Of a stretch of 64,000 nucleotides of DNA, positions 39,241-47,715 are shown piece by piece. This stretch comes from Candidatus Scalindua japonica (GTDB lineage: Bacteria; Planctomycetota; Brocadiia; Brocadiales; Scalinduaceae). The stretch covers positions 62,001-126,000 of the forward strand of contig NZ_BAOS01000010.1 of NCBI RefSeq assembly GCF_002443295.1, read 5' to 3'. The notes under the pieces were generated by a model. It searched no databases and had not been told where the DNA came from. It saw only the letters and a list, made by a program, of their open reading frames with translations. Within the stretch, counting starts at the first letter, position 1. Each line of letters opens with the position of its first letter. Both the position numbers and the translations under genes were made by a program.

Positions 39241-40010
39241 ATGGATAGAATAGAAAAAGCAATAGATAATCTTTTAATTGGTTCTTATGGTGAAATAAAC
39301 TCCAGACTTCAACAAGTTTCTTGTGATATCGAAATTAAAGGAACAAATAGTAAAGGATATTGCTATAGCCTTAGAGTCGATGCAAATGGAGAGTTAAGAC
39401 TTAAAGATCTTGTTGAGTTTATAGATACAAAGCTTGTCGATTATGCGATTCCCAAAAAAGATATTGATGAAGCCAGAAACTATTTTAATAACACAGGTTC
39501 AGCTTCAAAGGTTCTTGCACTAAAGAAGAGAGCAAAAACTCTTTTTACTGATCTAGAGAAAACTGGTGAAGGCGGAGAAACACTACTGTATATCTTAGTG
39601 CTTGAATATTTAAAAATACCTCAGTTAATTAGTAAAATGACTCTTAAAACATCAGGTCAAGTTCATTATCAAGGGGCAGATGGTATTCACGTAAAATTTG
39701 ATAACGAGAAGGGTAAACTAAATCTCTTTTGGGGTGAGTCTAAAATGTACAAAAAAATGTCTACAGCTATGGATAATTGTTTAAGCTGTGTTAAAGATTT
39801 TTCGCTGGATCCACAATCTGCAGAATCCGTACAACAAGGCGATTTGGAGCTGATAACATCAAATTTAAATGCGAATGTTAAGATGACTTTCTAGAAAATG
39901 TATTGGTTCGTTACTTCGAGAAGAATGATCATCTTTCAAAGAGAAACGATAGGGACATACAGAAATTTGTGATTACAAATGTGAGGATAGAGCAAATCAA
40001 ACATTATTAA
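39241..40010 (+). pseudogene. HamA-like (DUF1837, Hachiman defence) nuclease remnant, frameshifted
   Basis: The 217-residue frame (39241-39894) shows the DUF1837/HamA core: GEGGETLLYILVLEY, QGADGIHVKF and FWGESKMYKKMSTAMDN, i.e. the D and ExK residues of a PD-(D/E)xK nuclease. The frame stops at 39894, but the +2 frame continues from 39882 to 40010 with coherent sequence (DDFLENVLVRYFEKNDHLSKRND), so one base seems lost near 39880. HamA normally acts with the helicase HamB; no helicase gene is adjacent. The gene is therefore probably a decayed, orphan defence component. Confidence 0.65.
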
Positions 40011-40064
40011 ATATACTGGCTTTTTATTATTTGAATATATTCAAACACTTATTACAATAATAAC

Positions 40065-40232
40065 ATGACACAAGAAAATAATACAATAGAAGAGGAAACG
40101 ACAGAAGAGTCTAGAGATACTCCAGACTTTGTCCAATGGAGCGCATTTTTCTGGAAACTCATCAAGTCATTACTTATTGTAGGTGCAGGCACAACTGCAA
40201 TCGTTTACATCTGCAGGTGGTTAATATATTAA
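40065..40232 (+). CDS. Small single-span membrane protein, hypothetical
   Basis: This 55-residue frame has an acidic N-terminal half (EEETTEESRDTPDF) followed by a hydrophobic helix (FWKLIKSLLIVGAGTTAIVYI). No strong ribosome site precedes it. The clean soluble-plus-helix layout suggests a real tail-anchored-like protein, but no family is recognised and it may be a chance frame. It lies between the HamA remnant and the convergent nickel-protein genes. Confidence 0.4.
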   Translation: MTQENNTIEEETTEESRDTPDFVQWSAFFWKLIKSLLIVGAGTTAIVYICRWLIY

Positions 40233-40281
40233 ACAGTTACAACCATCATGTTGATAAATATGTCAGGATATACACTGCCCA

Positions 40282-40524
40282 TTAATGATGATGGTGCCCC
40301 GCACCTTCCAACGGACCACCAACTTTTTCAAGCGCTTCGGAAAGGGATTTGCCAGCCTCTTCCATATCCCTGATAGCCTTATCCAGTAATTGCGCAACCT
40401 CTTCCCCGGACTCTTTTTTTGCCTCCCCTTCCCACTTTCTGAACTCCGCCATATGGCTGTTATTATGCTCAATCCAGTGTGGCAACAAAACCCGGAGTTT
40501 CTTAATTGTATCTTGTTCTGTCAT
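40282..40524 (-). CDS. CooJ-like nickel-binding protein
   Basis: The 80-residue, helix-rich protein contains HWIEHNNSH (residues 16-24), an exact HW-x2-H-x3-H motif as described for the nickel site of CooJ, and ends in GHHHH, a second likely metal site. AGGA precedes the ATG at good distance. CooJ delivers nickel for carbon monoxide dehydrogenase maturation in Rhodospirillum. The gene is downstream of a cooT-like gene on the same strand, which supports that role. CODH itself is not in the window. Confidence 0.7.
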   Translation of the reverse strand: MTEQDTIKKLRVLLPHWIEHNNSHMAEFRKWEGEAKKESGEEVAQLLDKAIRDMEEAGKSLSEALEKVGGPLEGAGHHHH

Positions 40525-40616
40525 CTGTTTTTCCTGTTATTTGTGACTGCAAATCTTCATTATATCCAAATAATCAGATTTGTTGTCAATACTGTACAAT
40601 TAATACTTTAGTAAAC

Positions 40617-40808
40617 TCACCTTCCTTGAAGCATTGCTTTGCCGGAAAGAAAATCAATTGTTTTTATTGTCACATCCGGAATGAGTCTCGGCTCTTCAAA
40701 TAGCGTACTGATCTTGATTCCCTCTTCAACCACTTCAAGATGTGCAACGTCTTCCATTACTAATTCCTGCTGGCCTTCCTTATCCATCACTATTTTCATC
40801 TGACACAT
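40617..40808 (-). CDS. cooT: CooT-family nickel-binding protein
   Basis: The 63-residue protein starts MCQMKIVMDKEG and contains LVMEDVAHLEV, ISTLFEEPRLIPDV and IKTIDFLSGKAMLQ, the complete CooT pattern. Cys2 is the nickel ligand of the family, which binds Ni(II) as a homodimer and is linked to CODH activation. AAAGGAAA lies in front of the ATG. It precedes the CooJ-like gene by 92 bases on the same strand, forming a two-gene nickel unit that would serve CODH/ACS of an acetyl-CoA-pathway organism. Confidence 0.85.
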   Translation of the reverse strand: MCQMKIVMDKEGQQELVMEDVAHLEVVEEGIKISTLFEEPRLIPDVTIKTIDFLSGKAMLQGR

Positions 40809-41090
40809 AGTGTTTCCTTTAATGAAAATGTTATATATTCTTTATTAATTATTAAAAAGAAATTTTTATGTCTTTATTCTGTCTGAATAATAAGTGTATG
40901 TTAATCCACCGACATTGAATTATCTATAACTTCAATTAAAACAGAACACTTTAAAATAGCAAATGTTTTTTTAAATCTACCCTGTTATTAAGAAAGAGTA
41001 AAATATTACTTCAAAAAAAGATATTTGACAAAGGAGACAATTTAACTCAAAATACCCCCAAACTAACTATAAAATGCGTAATGCAATAAA

Positions 41091-41978
41091 ATGGATGATA
41101 AAAGGATCAAAATACTCTATGTTGAAGATGGAATCGATCATGCGATTCTTATGGGGAAGATTATCAATGAAATTAAGAACATTAATTGTGAAATGACTCA
41201 CGTACCGCAACTTGGAGAAGCGTTATTGGAACTTGATAACGAACATTATGACATTGTTATGCTGGACTTAACTCTTCCTGACAAACAGGTATTAGATACC
41301 ATTACCAGAGTTTGTGAGAGATCTCCCGAGATTCCGGTTGTGGTAATGACGAGTATGGAGGATGAAGCAATGGCAGTCAAAGCATTGCAGAAAGGTGCTG
41401 AAGAGTATCTGATCAAGAGTAAAATGAACAGTAACGCACTGTCACGAATTCTGCGACATGCTATCATGCGACATAAAGGTCGAGTTGAATTACAGTCGCT
41501 TTCACTTGTTGATGATCTGACAGGTATGTACAACCGGAAAGGATTTCTGCTTTTTGCTCAACAGCAGTTAAGTATTGCGATACGGACGAAACGTGGAATG
41601 ATACTCTTTTATATCCACATTGAGGGTTTGAACGAGATCAACAGGGAATCCAGCCGTCAATACGAAGACCTGGCAAAGATCGAAACAGCAAATATTCTTA
41701 AAGAGGCCTTTCGTGAATCTGATATAATAGCGCGTCACAGCAGAGACGAGTTTACGGCTATTGCGATAGAATCATTTGACGCTAATAATGAAATTATTAT
41801 TACCAGACTGCAGGAAGAGATAAACAATCGTAATAAACAGGAAAACAGACAATATAAATTATCACTATGTATAGGCACTGCATATTACGATACTGAAGAG
41901 CTTTGCACTATCGAAGAGTTGATAAACCGTGCAAAAAAGGCAATGATTGAACAGAGGAAGAAAACACTGGAGACGTAA
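41091..41978 (+). CDS. Response regulator with degenerate GGDEF domain
   Basis: The 295-residue protein has a receiver domain (KILYVEDGIDHAILMGKI, phospho-acceptor in DIVMLDLTLPD, VVMTSMEDE, YLIKSKMNS) and a GGDEF-like output (LVDDLTGMYNRKGFLLFAQQQL, RHSRDEFTAIAIES). The signature GGDEF is SRDEF here, losing both glycines, so diguanylate cyclase activity is doubtful. It may bind c-di-GMP or GTP, or act by protein contact. It is followed closely by the fumarase genes. Confidence 0.85.
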   Translation: MDDKRIKILYVEDGIDHAILMGKIINEIKNINCEMTHVPQLGEALLELDNEHYDIVMLDLTLPDKQVLDTITRVCERSPEIPVVVMTSMEDEAMAVKALQKGAEEYLIKSKMNSNALSRILRHAIMRHKGRVELQSLSLVDDLTGMYNRKGFLLFAQQQLSIAIRTKRGMILFYIHIEGLNEINRESSRQYEDLAKIETANILKEAFRESDIIARHSRDEFTAIAIESFDANNEIIITRLQEEINNRNKQENRQYKLSLCIGTAYYDTEELCTIEELINRAKKAMIEQRKKTLET

Positions 41979-42000
41979 TTATCCACCCTGCAGAAACATT

Positions 42001-42843
42001 ATGCGTAAGATTAATACTGAACAGATAACAGATATCATTGAAAAACTTTGTATAGATGCAAATTATAATCTTGGTGAAGATCTGTTAACTTCATTACAAA
42101 ACTTCCTGGAAAAAGAGGAGTCTCCTCTAGGCAAAGAAGTAATTACGCAGATATTGCAAAATGCCGAGATTGGCAGGAAGGAGCAGGTTCCCGTATGCCA
42201 GGATACCGGTTTTGCCATAGTATTCATTGAAATTGGCCAGGAAGTAGTACTCTCAGGAGGAGATTTACGGAATGCTGTCAATGAAGGAATAAGACGCGGC
42301 TACAAGAACGGCTTACTACGCAAGTCAATTGTAAAAAATCCTATAGACCGTATCAACACAGGTGACAACACTCCGGCTGTAATCCATACTGACATTGTGC
42401 CCGGCAACAAATTAAAGATAACATTTGACGCAAAAGGCGGCGGATGCGAAAACATGAGTCGTTCAGCAATGTTGACACCCGCACATGGAAGAGAAGGTGT
42501 GGTAAACTTTGTATTGGAAACGGTAAGTGCAGCAGGAGCAAATCCCTGCCCTCCGATAATTGTGGGAGTCGGTCTTGGGGGAACATTTGATTATTCTACC
42601 CTGTTAGCAAAGAAAGCAATTTTACGCCAGGTTGGTAGTCACAATCGAGATGAAACTATTGCAAGTCTGGAAATCGAACTATTAGAAAAGATAAATAAAC
42701 TTGGGATAGGACCTCAAGGCCTTGGCGGAAGAACAACCGCTCTATCTGTGCAGGTAGAAACATATCCCTGCCACATCGCCAGTTTACCGGTAGCCGTAAA
42801 TATAGAGTGTCATTCGCATAGGGTGAAGAGTGCTGTGATTTAG
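42001..42843 (+). CDS. Fumarate hydratase class I, alpha subunit
   Basis: From the ATG at 42001 the protein is 280 residues, normal for the alpha subunit of two-subunit class I fumarase/tartrate dehydratase. Three cysteines able to hold the 4Fe-4S cluster are in VCQDTGFAIVF, KGGGCENMSR and ANPCPPIIVGVGLGG. It interconverts fumarate and malate with the beta subunit, an oxygen-sensitive step of the reductive or oxidative TCA route. A longer upstream start (41947) overlaps the previous gene and adds atypical sequence. Confidence 0.9.
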   Translation: MRKINTEQITDIIEKLCIDANYNLGEDLLTSLQNFLEKEESPLGKEVITQILQNAEIGRKEQVPVCQDTGFAIVFIEIGQEVVLSGGDLRNAVNEGIRRGYKNGLLRKSIVKNPIDRINTGDNTPAVIHTDIVPGNKLKITFDAKGGGCENMSRSAMLTPAHGREGVVNFVLETVSAAGANPCPPIIVGVGLGGTFDYSTLLAKKAILRQVGSHNRDETIASLEIELLEKINKLGIGPQGLGGRTTALSVQVETYPCHIASLPVAVNIECHSHRVKSAVI

Positions 42844-42981
42844 TGAACAAAAACATCTGTATATCTTGTTTTTTTGCCTGGTGATTTTTGTTACCATGCA
42901 TGAAAATCAGCGTGGTGTGCGCACCCGCCCAAAAGACGTAGTTGAGCAGGCTATCCACCAAAATATCAGAAAAAGAGAGTT

Positions 42982-43545
42982 ATGACAGAATACATCAATT
43001 TAAAAACACCATTAAACGACTCTACCATTGAGAAGTTGAAAGCCGGAGACAAGGTCAGGATCAGCGGTGTATTATACACGGGAAGAGATGCTGCTCATAA
43101 ACGGCTCATGGAGATGATCGAGACAGGAAAGAAATTACCCTTTAACATAGAAGGTCAACTGCTCTATTACGTTGGACCAACTCCTGCGAAACCAGGCCAG
43201 ATCATCGGCTCTGCCGGACCTACAACAAGCTACAGAATGGACACCTATGCCCCTACCCTAATCAAAATGGGATTAAAGGGTACAATAGGGAAAGGCGGCA
43301 GATCGGAAGAGGTAAAAGAGGCAATGAAAATGCACAAAGCCGTCTATTTTGCCGCAGTTGGTGGTGCTGCTGCCCTCATTGCAAAGACAATAAAGAGTGT
43401 TGAAATTATCGCATTTGAAGACCTTGGCACTGAGGCCATACGTAAAATGCAAGTAGAAAACTTTCCGGCAATAGTTGTAAATGATACTAAAGGAAATGAT
43501 TTGTACAATATAGGAAGAGAAAAGTACAATAAACCTAACGTTTAG
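42982..43545 (+). CDS. Fumarate hydratase class I, beta subunit
   Basis: The 187-residue protein matches the C-terminal domain of class I fumarases: LKAGDKVRISGVLYTGRDAAHKRL, YVGPTPAKPGQIIGSAGPTT, RMDTYAPTLIKMGLKGTIGKG and FAAVGGAAALIAKTIKSVE. It completes the active site with the alpha subunit encoded 138 bases upstream. The gap between the two genes has no recognisable gene, but its length is unusual for subunits of one enzyme. Confidence 0.9.
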   Translation: MTEYINLKTPLNDSTIEKLKAGDKVRISGVLYTGRDAAHKRLMEMIETGKKLPFNIEGQLLYYVGPTPAKPGQIIGSAGPTTSYRMDTYAPTLIKMGLKGTIGKGGRSEEVKEAMKMHKAVYFAAVGGAAALIAKTIKSVEIIAFEDLGTEAIRKMQVENFPAIVVNDTKGNDLYNIGREKYNKPNV

Positions 43546-43571
43546 TTTTTACCAATATTGTTGAGTTAACT

Positions 43572-44531
43572 TTGCAATTACTATTCTTTAAATATAAATC
43601 CTGCCGAATTCCAGTAAACACATTAAGAATCACCCTGCTATCTGTATACATCTCTACCTTTACACTAGCTATTAATCATATTACTTTATCTGCTGTGCAC
43701 TCAAACAGGCAAGAGGAATATAACATTATCAATGATCTCATTGTAAACAATAGGAACGCATTCAAAACCGTAATTTATAAAAGCGAAAAAAAAGGTATAT
43801 CAGACATAAGGAAACTCATTGCACATTCACAAATAGAAGAATCGTGGGTATATTTACCTCACCGGGAAAAATGGATTGAGATTGGGCATAATGAAGAAGC
43901 GGAAAAGAAGATAGAGAGACGCTATATAACGAAGGCGAAACTTGATGTTCAACTTCTGGACAAATTGATGAGTGAAAATAGTAATATAGTTTTATACCAT
44001 TTTCACCCCTCTTACCGACTCTCGTTAGAAGATAAAATCAGAAAACGAGAGGAAGATGGTGTACCCATGAATGACAAGCAGATTGAAAGGGAAAGAGTAA
44101 GGTTATTAATCAAAAGCGCTTACCCTTCCAGATCAGACCTGCTAAATATGATAGGTAACTCAACAGAATTCTTTAAGAGAAACCCTGATGGCAATATCAC
44201 ATTTAAAGTATGTTCACATTATGGCATAACGGAGTATTGCCTGACCGATAAGGGAATGATATACCTGTCCGCTGACAACTCCATAAAACAGATTTTAAGG
44301 ATTACGGGCATAAGTTCATCCGCAAATATTGAAGCAAATGTCAAAGGAGAGATCCTGGAAAGAAATCCCAGGGAAACAAGAGACCCGTTAAAGAGGATCA
44401 AAATGAGCCCTAACCAAAAAAGAAAATCGTTATCCAGATATACCATCATTGATCCGATAGCAAGGATTCAGAAAGCTATCGAATCAATGAATGACGAACA
44501 TATAAGAGTAATATTCACACCGTACCGGTAA
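43572..44531 (+). CDS. Exported protein with a JAMM/MPN-like metal motif
   Basis: No family is confidently recognised. The 319-residue protein (TTG start) has a hydrophobic N-terminal stretch (residues 17-40) that should export or anchor it. It carries VLYHFHPS (His143, His145) and, about 40 residues later, YPSRSDLLNMI (Ser186, Asp189): together HxH...SxxD, the layout of JAMM zinc peptidases, but with a long charged insertion between the halves. If active it would be a zinc hydrolase outside the cytoplasm. It follows the fumarase genes by 26 bases; no functional tie is evident. Confidence 0.65.
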   Translation: MQLLFFKYKSCRIPVNTLRITLLSVYISTFTLAINHITLSAVHSNRQEEYNIINDLIVNNRNAFKTVIYKSEKKGISDIRKLIAHSQIEESWVYLPHREKWIEIGHNEEAEKKIERRYITKAKLDVQLLDKLMSENSNIVLYHFHPSYRLSLEDKIRKREEDGVPMNDKQIERERVRLLIKSAYPSRSDLLNMIGNSTEFFKRNPDGNITFKVCSHYGITEYCLTDKGMIYLSADNSIKQILRITGISSSANIEANVKGEILERNPRETRDPLKRIKMSPNQKRKSLSRYTIIDPIARIQKAIESMNDEHIRVIFTPYR

Positions 44532-44939
44532 AGACTTGAGAAAATCGGTTTAAAGAGCTTAAACCGTTCAAACCACAAATACTTCGTAACAATTGCTCAT
44601 CTACTGCTATAATACCATCCGGGTAAAAAGATATATAAAACCTGGTTGCGGTTAAGCCGCACTATGCATACGCGAACTTTTGACCCTCTCAACCTGAAAC
44701 TTTTCGGAAATAGTTTCCTTTTTTCTTTTAATAAAATCTGAACAATTTTTATACAAGTTTGTCTACCAACTGGATATTTTCATGGTACATGTTATTAAAT
44801 TGTTGCCACTTGCCAAACCACACCAGGGACTTACGGTAAGCTTAACAATCCCCTATTCACAACCTCTTTGTTTCGGCACCGCTTTTGCACCTCTTCCAGA
44901 TATAAAAAAATTCTATTACAAACTTTGGAGAAAGACAAG
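44532..44939. other. Intergenic region with a terminator-like hairpin
   Basis: A perfect 8-bp stem (CGGTTTAA/TTAAACCG, 44546-44566, 5-base loop) lies just after the preceding stop. No strong U-tract follows. The rest is AT-rich with no recognisable RNA gene or riboswitch. Confidence 0.5.
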
Positions 44940-45140
44940 ATGAATAACCATTTCACAAAACGTGAAGAATGTGATGATGACAATTATGATGATATTTATC
45001 CGTCACTATTAAAGCAACAACCATCATATTTCAAAAATTTATATTTGTACCCATATCATTGTTTTGTAAGTATAAGGAACAAGATATGTGGTTTAATAAA
45101 GAACATGAACGCACACAACAATAGTACTTTAACAAACTAA
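44940..45140 (+). CDS. Small hypothetical protein
   Basis: A 66-residue frame starts at ATG with GGAG nine bases before it. The N-terminal part is acidic (KREECDDDNYDDIYPS), the rest basic and aromatic (FKNLYLYPYHCFVSIRNKICGLIKN). It has four Cys but no motif I recognise. Start signal and composition are plausible, yet the region is AT-rich and the frame may be random. Confidence 0.3.
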   Translation: MNNHFTKREECDDDNYDDIYPSLLKQQPSYFKNLYLYPYHCFVSIRNKICGLIKNMNAHNNSTLTN

Positions 45141-45257
45141 TTCAAAATAGCTTGTGAAGGGCTTGAAAGACCACATGACACCACTGAAACACACAATCAA
45201 ATTTCTTTCCTCTGTGTATCAGTGGCTAAATAGATAATTTATTAGTTATCCGGCTGA

Positions 45258-45986
45258 TTATTCCACTCTCATATATACTGTAGTTGGTCCATCCGGTCCA
45301 CCCTTCTTTTTCGGTTCATCCGTTAACGAAAATGCATTTTCTGATATGGAAATCTTAAAGTAGCTTGGAGGCCTTCGGCTCGCTATAGAGTCGTTTCTAA
45401 AATCTATCTTTATACGAGCTGCTCCAACAATCCTATAATTGCCATTTAACTTCATCATATTCTCTCTCGGACCTCTGATAACAATTATCACCGTGCCATT
45501 GTCATGAAAATCATAAGATTCTGTTTTTAATTTATTGCTCCACTTACCATACAGTTTTTTCTCCATTTCGATATATGGCCTGCTCTCTATATTAGCAGGT
45601 TTTTCACTTAAATCATCCACCTGTTTATCCCGGTTTACATTCTCTTTCACACTGGAAATATCCGTAGGCATTGCTCCTCCGTGCCCCTTCAACCTGCCAA
45701 GAAAATAGTTTCCAAAATTCTCCATAATTTCATTTTGATTCCCAGCTGTTTTTCCGGTTTTTTCTGTTGCGGATACTGAAGCTGCAGAAACGTCTTTCTC
45801 TACATCACTGGTTTCTAATAAAGTATGCTCCACATCATTCACAGTAGATTCTGCTTTAACGGATGTAAGTTTTGAATCAGATGATCCGGAAGTAATGGTG
45901 CTATCAGTGGTTTGGCATCCATAAATAGCAAACAACAGGAACACCGCAAAAAAAGAGTTATATAATAATCTCTGTATGGCTTTCAT
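45258..45986 (-). CDS. Lipoprotein with lipocalin-like C-terminal domain, hypothetical
   Basis: The 242-residue protein has a signal peptide ending in IYGC (lipobox, Cys24), so it should be a lipoprotein. A Ser/Thr/Asp-rich linker (about residues 25-130) precedes a compact domain that begins LYGKWSNKLKTESYDFHDNG and continues LNGNYRIVGAARIKIDF. Small beta-barrel 'lipocalin-like' domains that open with GxW look like this. GGAG precedes the ATG. Ligand and role are unknown. Confidence 0.7.
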   Translation of the reverse strand: MKAIQRLLYNSFFAVFLLFAIYGCQTTDSTITSGSSDSKLTSVKAESTVNDVEHTLLETSDVEKDVSAASVSATEKTGKTAGNQNEIMENFGNYFLGRLKGHGGAMPTDISSVKENVNRDKQVDDLSEKPANIESRPYIEMEKKLYGKWSNKLKTESYDFHDNGTVIIVIRGPRENMMKLNGNYRIVGAARIKIDFRNDSIASRRPPSYFKISISENAFSLTDEPKKKGGPDGPTTVYMRVE

Positions 45987-46258
45987 ATTTTAGATTCTCC
46001 GAATACTATTTGTTAATAGACTAGTTTAATGTAGAAAAAACATATTACAACTATTAATAAAGAGTGTAAAGAAATAACTCGATTGGTCATACATTAGGTT
46101 GACAGATAATTGTTTATATGCTAGAAAATAACCTTATTTTACTTGCGGTAATCAACGTATATACCATAAAACACGATCTACAATCTGTTCCATTTTACCT
46201 TCATTTTAATAAAATAGTAATTTTATATATTACATAAATAGTCAGGAGTATTTTTTTT

Positions 46259-46915
46259 ATGAGATTCCCCTTTGCTGAATATGGTTCCAGAGAGCTCTCT
46301 TTTTTTGGAATGTTCTTATTTGTAATGATAGTATTGAGTCTCTTTTTTTATCCGTTAGCCTGTATACCATTTTTTATATTCCTCTTATTTGTTTTCTATT
46401 TTTTCAGGGACCCTGAAAGGAACATTCCTGAGGGAGAAAACAGTCTGGTCTCTCCTGCTGATGGCAGAATAATTGCAATATCGCACGTACAGGAGGAAAA
46501 TTATTTAAAATGTAAGGCATTGAAAATTGCGATATTTATGTCTCTGTTCAGCGTCCACGTAAATAGAATTTCATATGGCGGAAAAGTTGAATTTATAAAA
46601 CACGTACCAGGGAAGTTCCTGGATGCCCGTTCTCCTGATTCATCTGAAATGAATGAACATAATTTGATGGGAATCATGACGGACAATGGGAAAACAAAGA
46701 TTATGATAAAACAGGTTGCAGGAAAGGTTGCCAGGAGAATTGTGTGTGATTGTTCAATTGGACAGGATGTAGAACGAGGCAAGAGATTCGGTATGATTAA
46801 GTTTGGCTCCAGGCTGGAAGTCTACATTCCTGAAGAAGCAGATTTTCAAGTAGCTGTCAAAGAAGGACAAATGGTTTCTGCGGGTTCTACCATATTGGGC
46901 ACTCTAAAAATATAA
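46259..46915 (+). CDS. psd: Phosphatidylserine decarboxylase proenzyme (short type)
   Basis: The 218-residue protein has one hydrophobic N-terminal region (residues 15-48), then VSPADGRIIAISHV, MSLFSVHVNRISYGG (catalytic His in the HVNR context) and KFGSRLEVYIP. Gly183-Ser184 is the expected self-cleavage site that creates the pyruvoyl group. It makes phosphatidylethanolamine at the membrane. AGGAG precedes the start. Short Psd enzymes of this type occur in many anaerobes. No pssA neighbour is in view. Confidence 0.93.
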   Translation: MRFPFAEYGSRELSFFGMFLFVMIVLSLFFYPLACIPFFIFLLFVFYFFRDPERNIPEGENSLVSPADGRIIAISHVQEENYLKCKALKIAIFMSLFSVHVNRISYGGKVEFIKHVPGKFLDARSPDSSEMNEHNLMGIMTDNGKTKIMIKQVAGKVARRIVCDCSIGQDVERGKRFGMIKFGSRLEVYIPEEADFQVAVKEGQMVSAGSTILGTLKI

Positions 46916-46950
46916 TATGGTATTAGCCGTTTCGGACAAGCTGAAAAAAA

Positions 46951-47013
46951 TATCTTTCGACTCCCCGCTCAGAATAACTTTACACTGAGCAGAACTGAAG
47001 TGTTATCAATATT
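46951..47013. repeat. Dispersed hairpin repeat, copy D
   Basis: TATCTTTCGACTCC..GCTCAG is followed by ACTGAGC..CTGAAGTGTTATCAATATT. It has the same orientation and 3' tail as copies B, E and F. Confidence 0.75.
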
Positions 47014-47062
47014 GAAATACCATTACAATTAAGATATTAAATATGATTTTTTGAAATGAGAA

Positions 47063-47707
47063 ATGTTTACTGGTATAATCGAGCATTTAGGTAAAATAAA
47101 GCAGGTCAGCTTACAGGCAAATTCGGCAATCATTGTCGTTGACATAGGATCATTAAAAGATGGTGTAATTCCAGGTGATAGTATCGCCATAAACGGGGCC
47201 TGCCTGACAGTTACACAGATAAAAGGCACAGAAGTATATTTTGATGTTTCCAGAGAAACATTAAGCAAAACTAATATCGGTAAATTAAATGTTTCCGACC
47301 GTGTAAATATAGAAAGGTCTCTGAAGATAGGTGATAAACTCGGAGGGCATTTTGTAACAGGACATGTCGATTGTGTTGGCACAATTAACAAAATAGCAAA
47401 TGAAACCGGCCAATGCACAGTGTGGATTTGCGTAAGTAACGAGACCACAAGCATGATGATAAAAAAGGGTTCTGTGGCCATAGACGGGATTAGCTTAACC
47501 ATTGTAGATCTTAAAGAGAAACTGTTTTCTGTTGCTCTTATCCCATTCACGCTTGACGCAACAACATTAGGTTTTAAGAAGGCAGGACAGAAGGTAAACA
47601 TCGAGACAGACATGTTAGGCAAATGGGTGAAAAGGATATTAACAACTAATGATACCTCCTCATCAGAGATATCGGAAGAGATGTTAAAAGAAAAAGGGTT
47701 TATGTAA
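47063..47707 (+). CDS. ribE: Riboflavin synthase, alpha chain
   Basis: The 214-residue protein is made of two lumazine-binding repeats, beginning MFTGIIEHLGKIKQV and (residues 98 on) HFVTGHVDCVGTINKI. Motifs NGACLTV, FDVSRETL and the matching second-half IDGISLTI are present. It converts two 6,7-dimethyl-8-ribityllumazines to riboflavin. No FMN riboswitch is seen upstream, and the other rib genes are elsewhere. pdxA follows within nine bases. Confidence 0.95.
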   Translation: MFTGIIEHLGKIKQVSLQANSAIIVVDIGSLKDGVIPGDSIAINGACLTVTQIKGTEVYFDVSRETLSKTNIGKLNVSDRVNIERSLKIGDKLGGHFVTGHVDCVGTINKIANETGQCTVWICVSNETTSMMIKKGSVAIDGISLTIVDLKEKLFSVALIPFTLDATTLGFKKAGQKVNIETDMLGKWVKRILTTNDTSSSEISEEMLKEKGFM

Positions 47708-47715
47708 AAAACAAA

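Noticed and set aside
42844-42981. Separate gene between the two fumarase subunits
   Set aside because: No frame with a start signal or recognisable product; the open minus-strand frame there is mostly antisense to the alpha subunit.
47014-47062. FMN riboswitch before ribE
   Set aside because: The short leader has none of the conserved RFN-element blocks.
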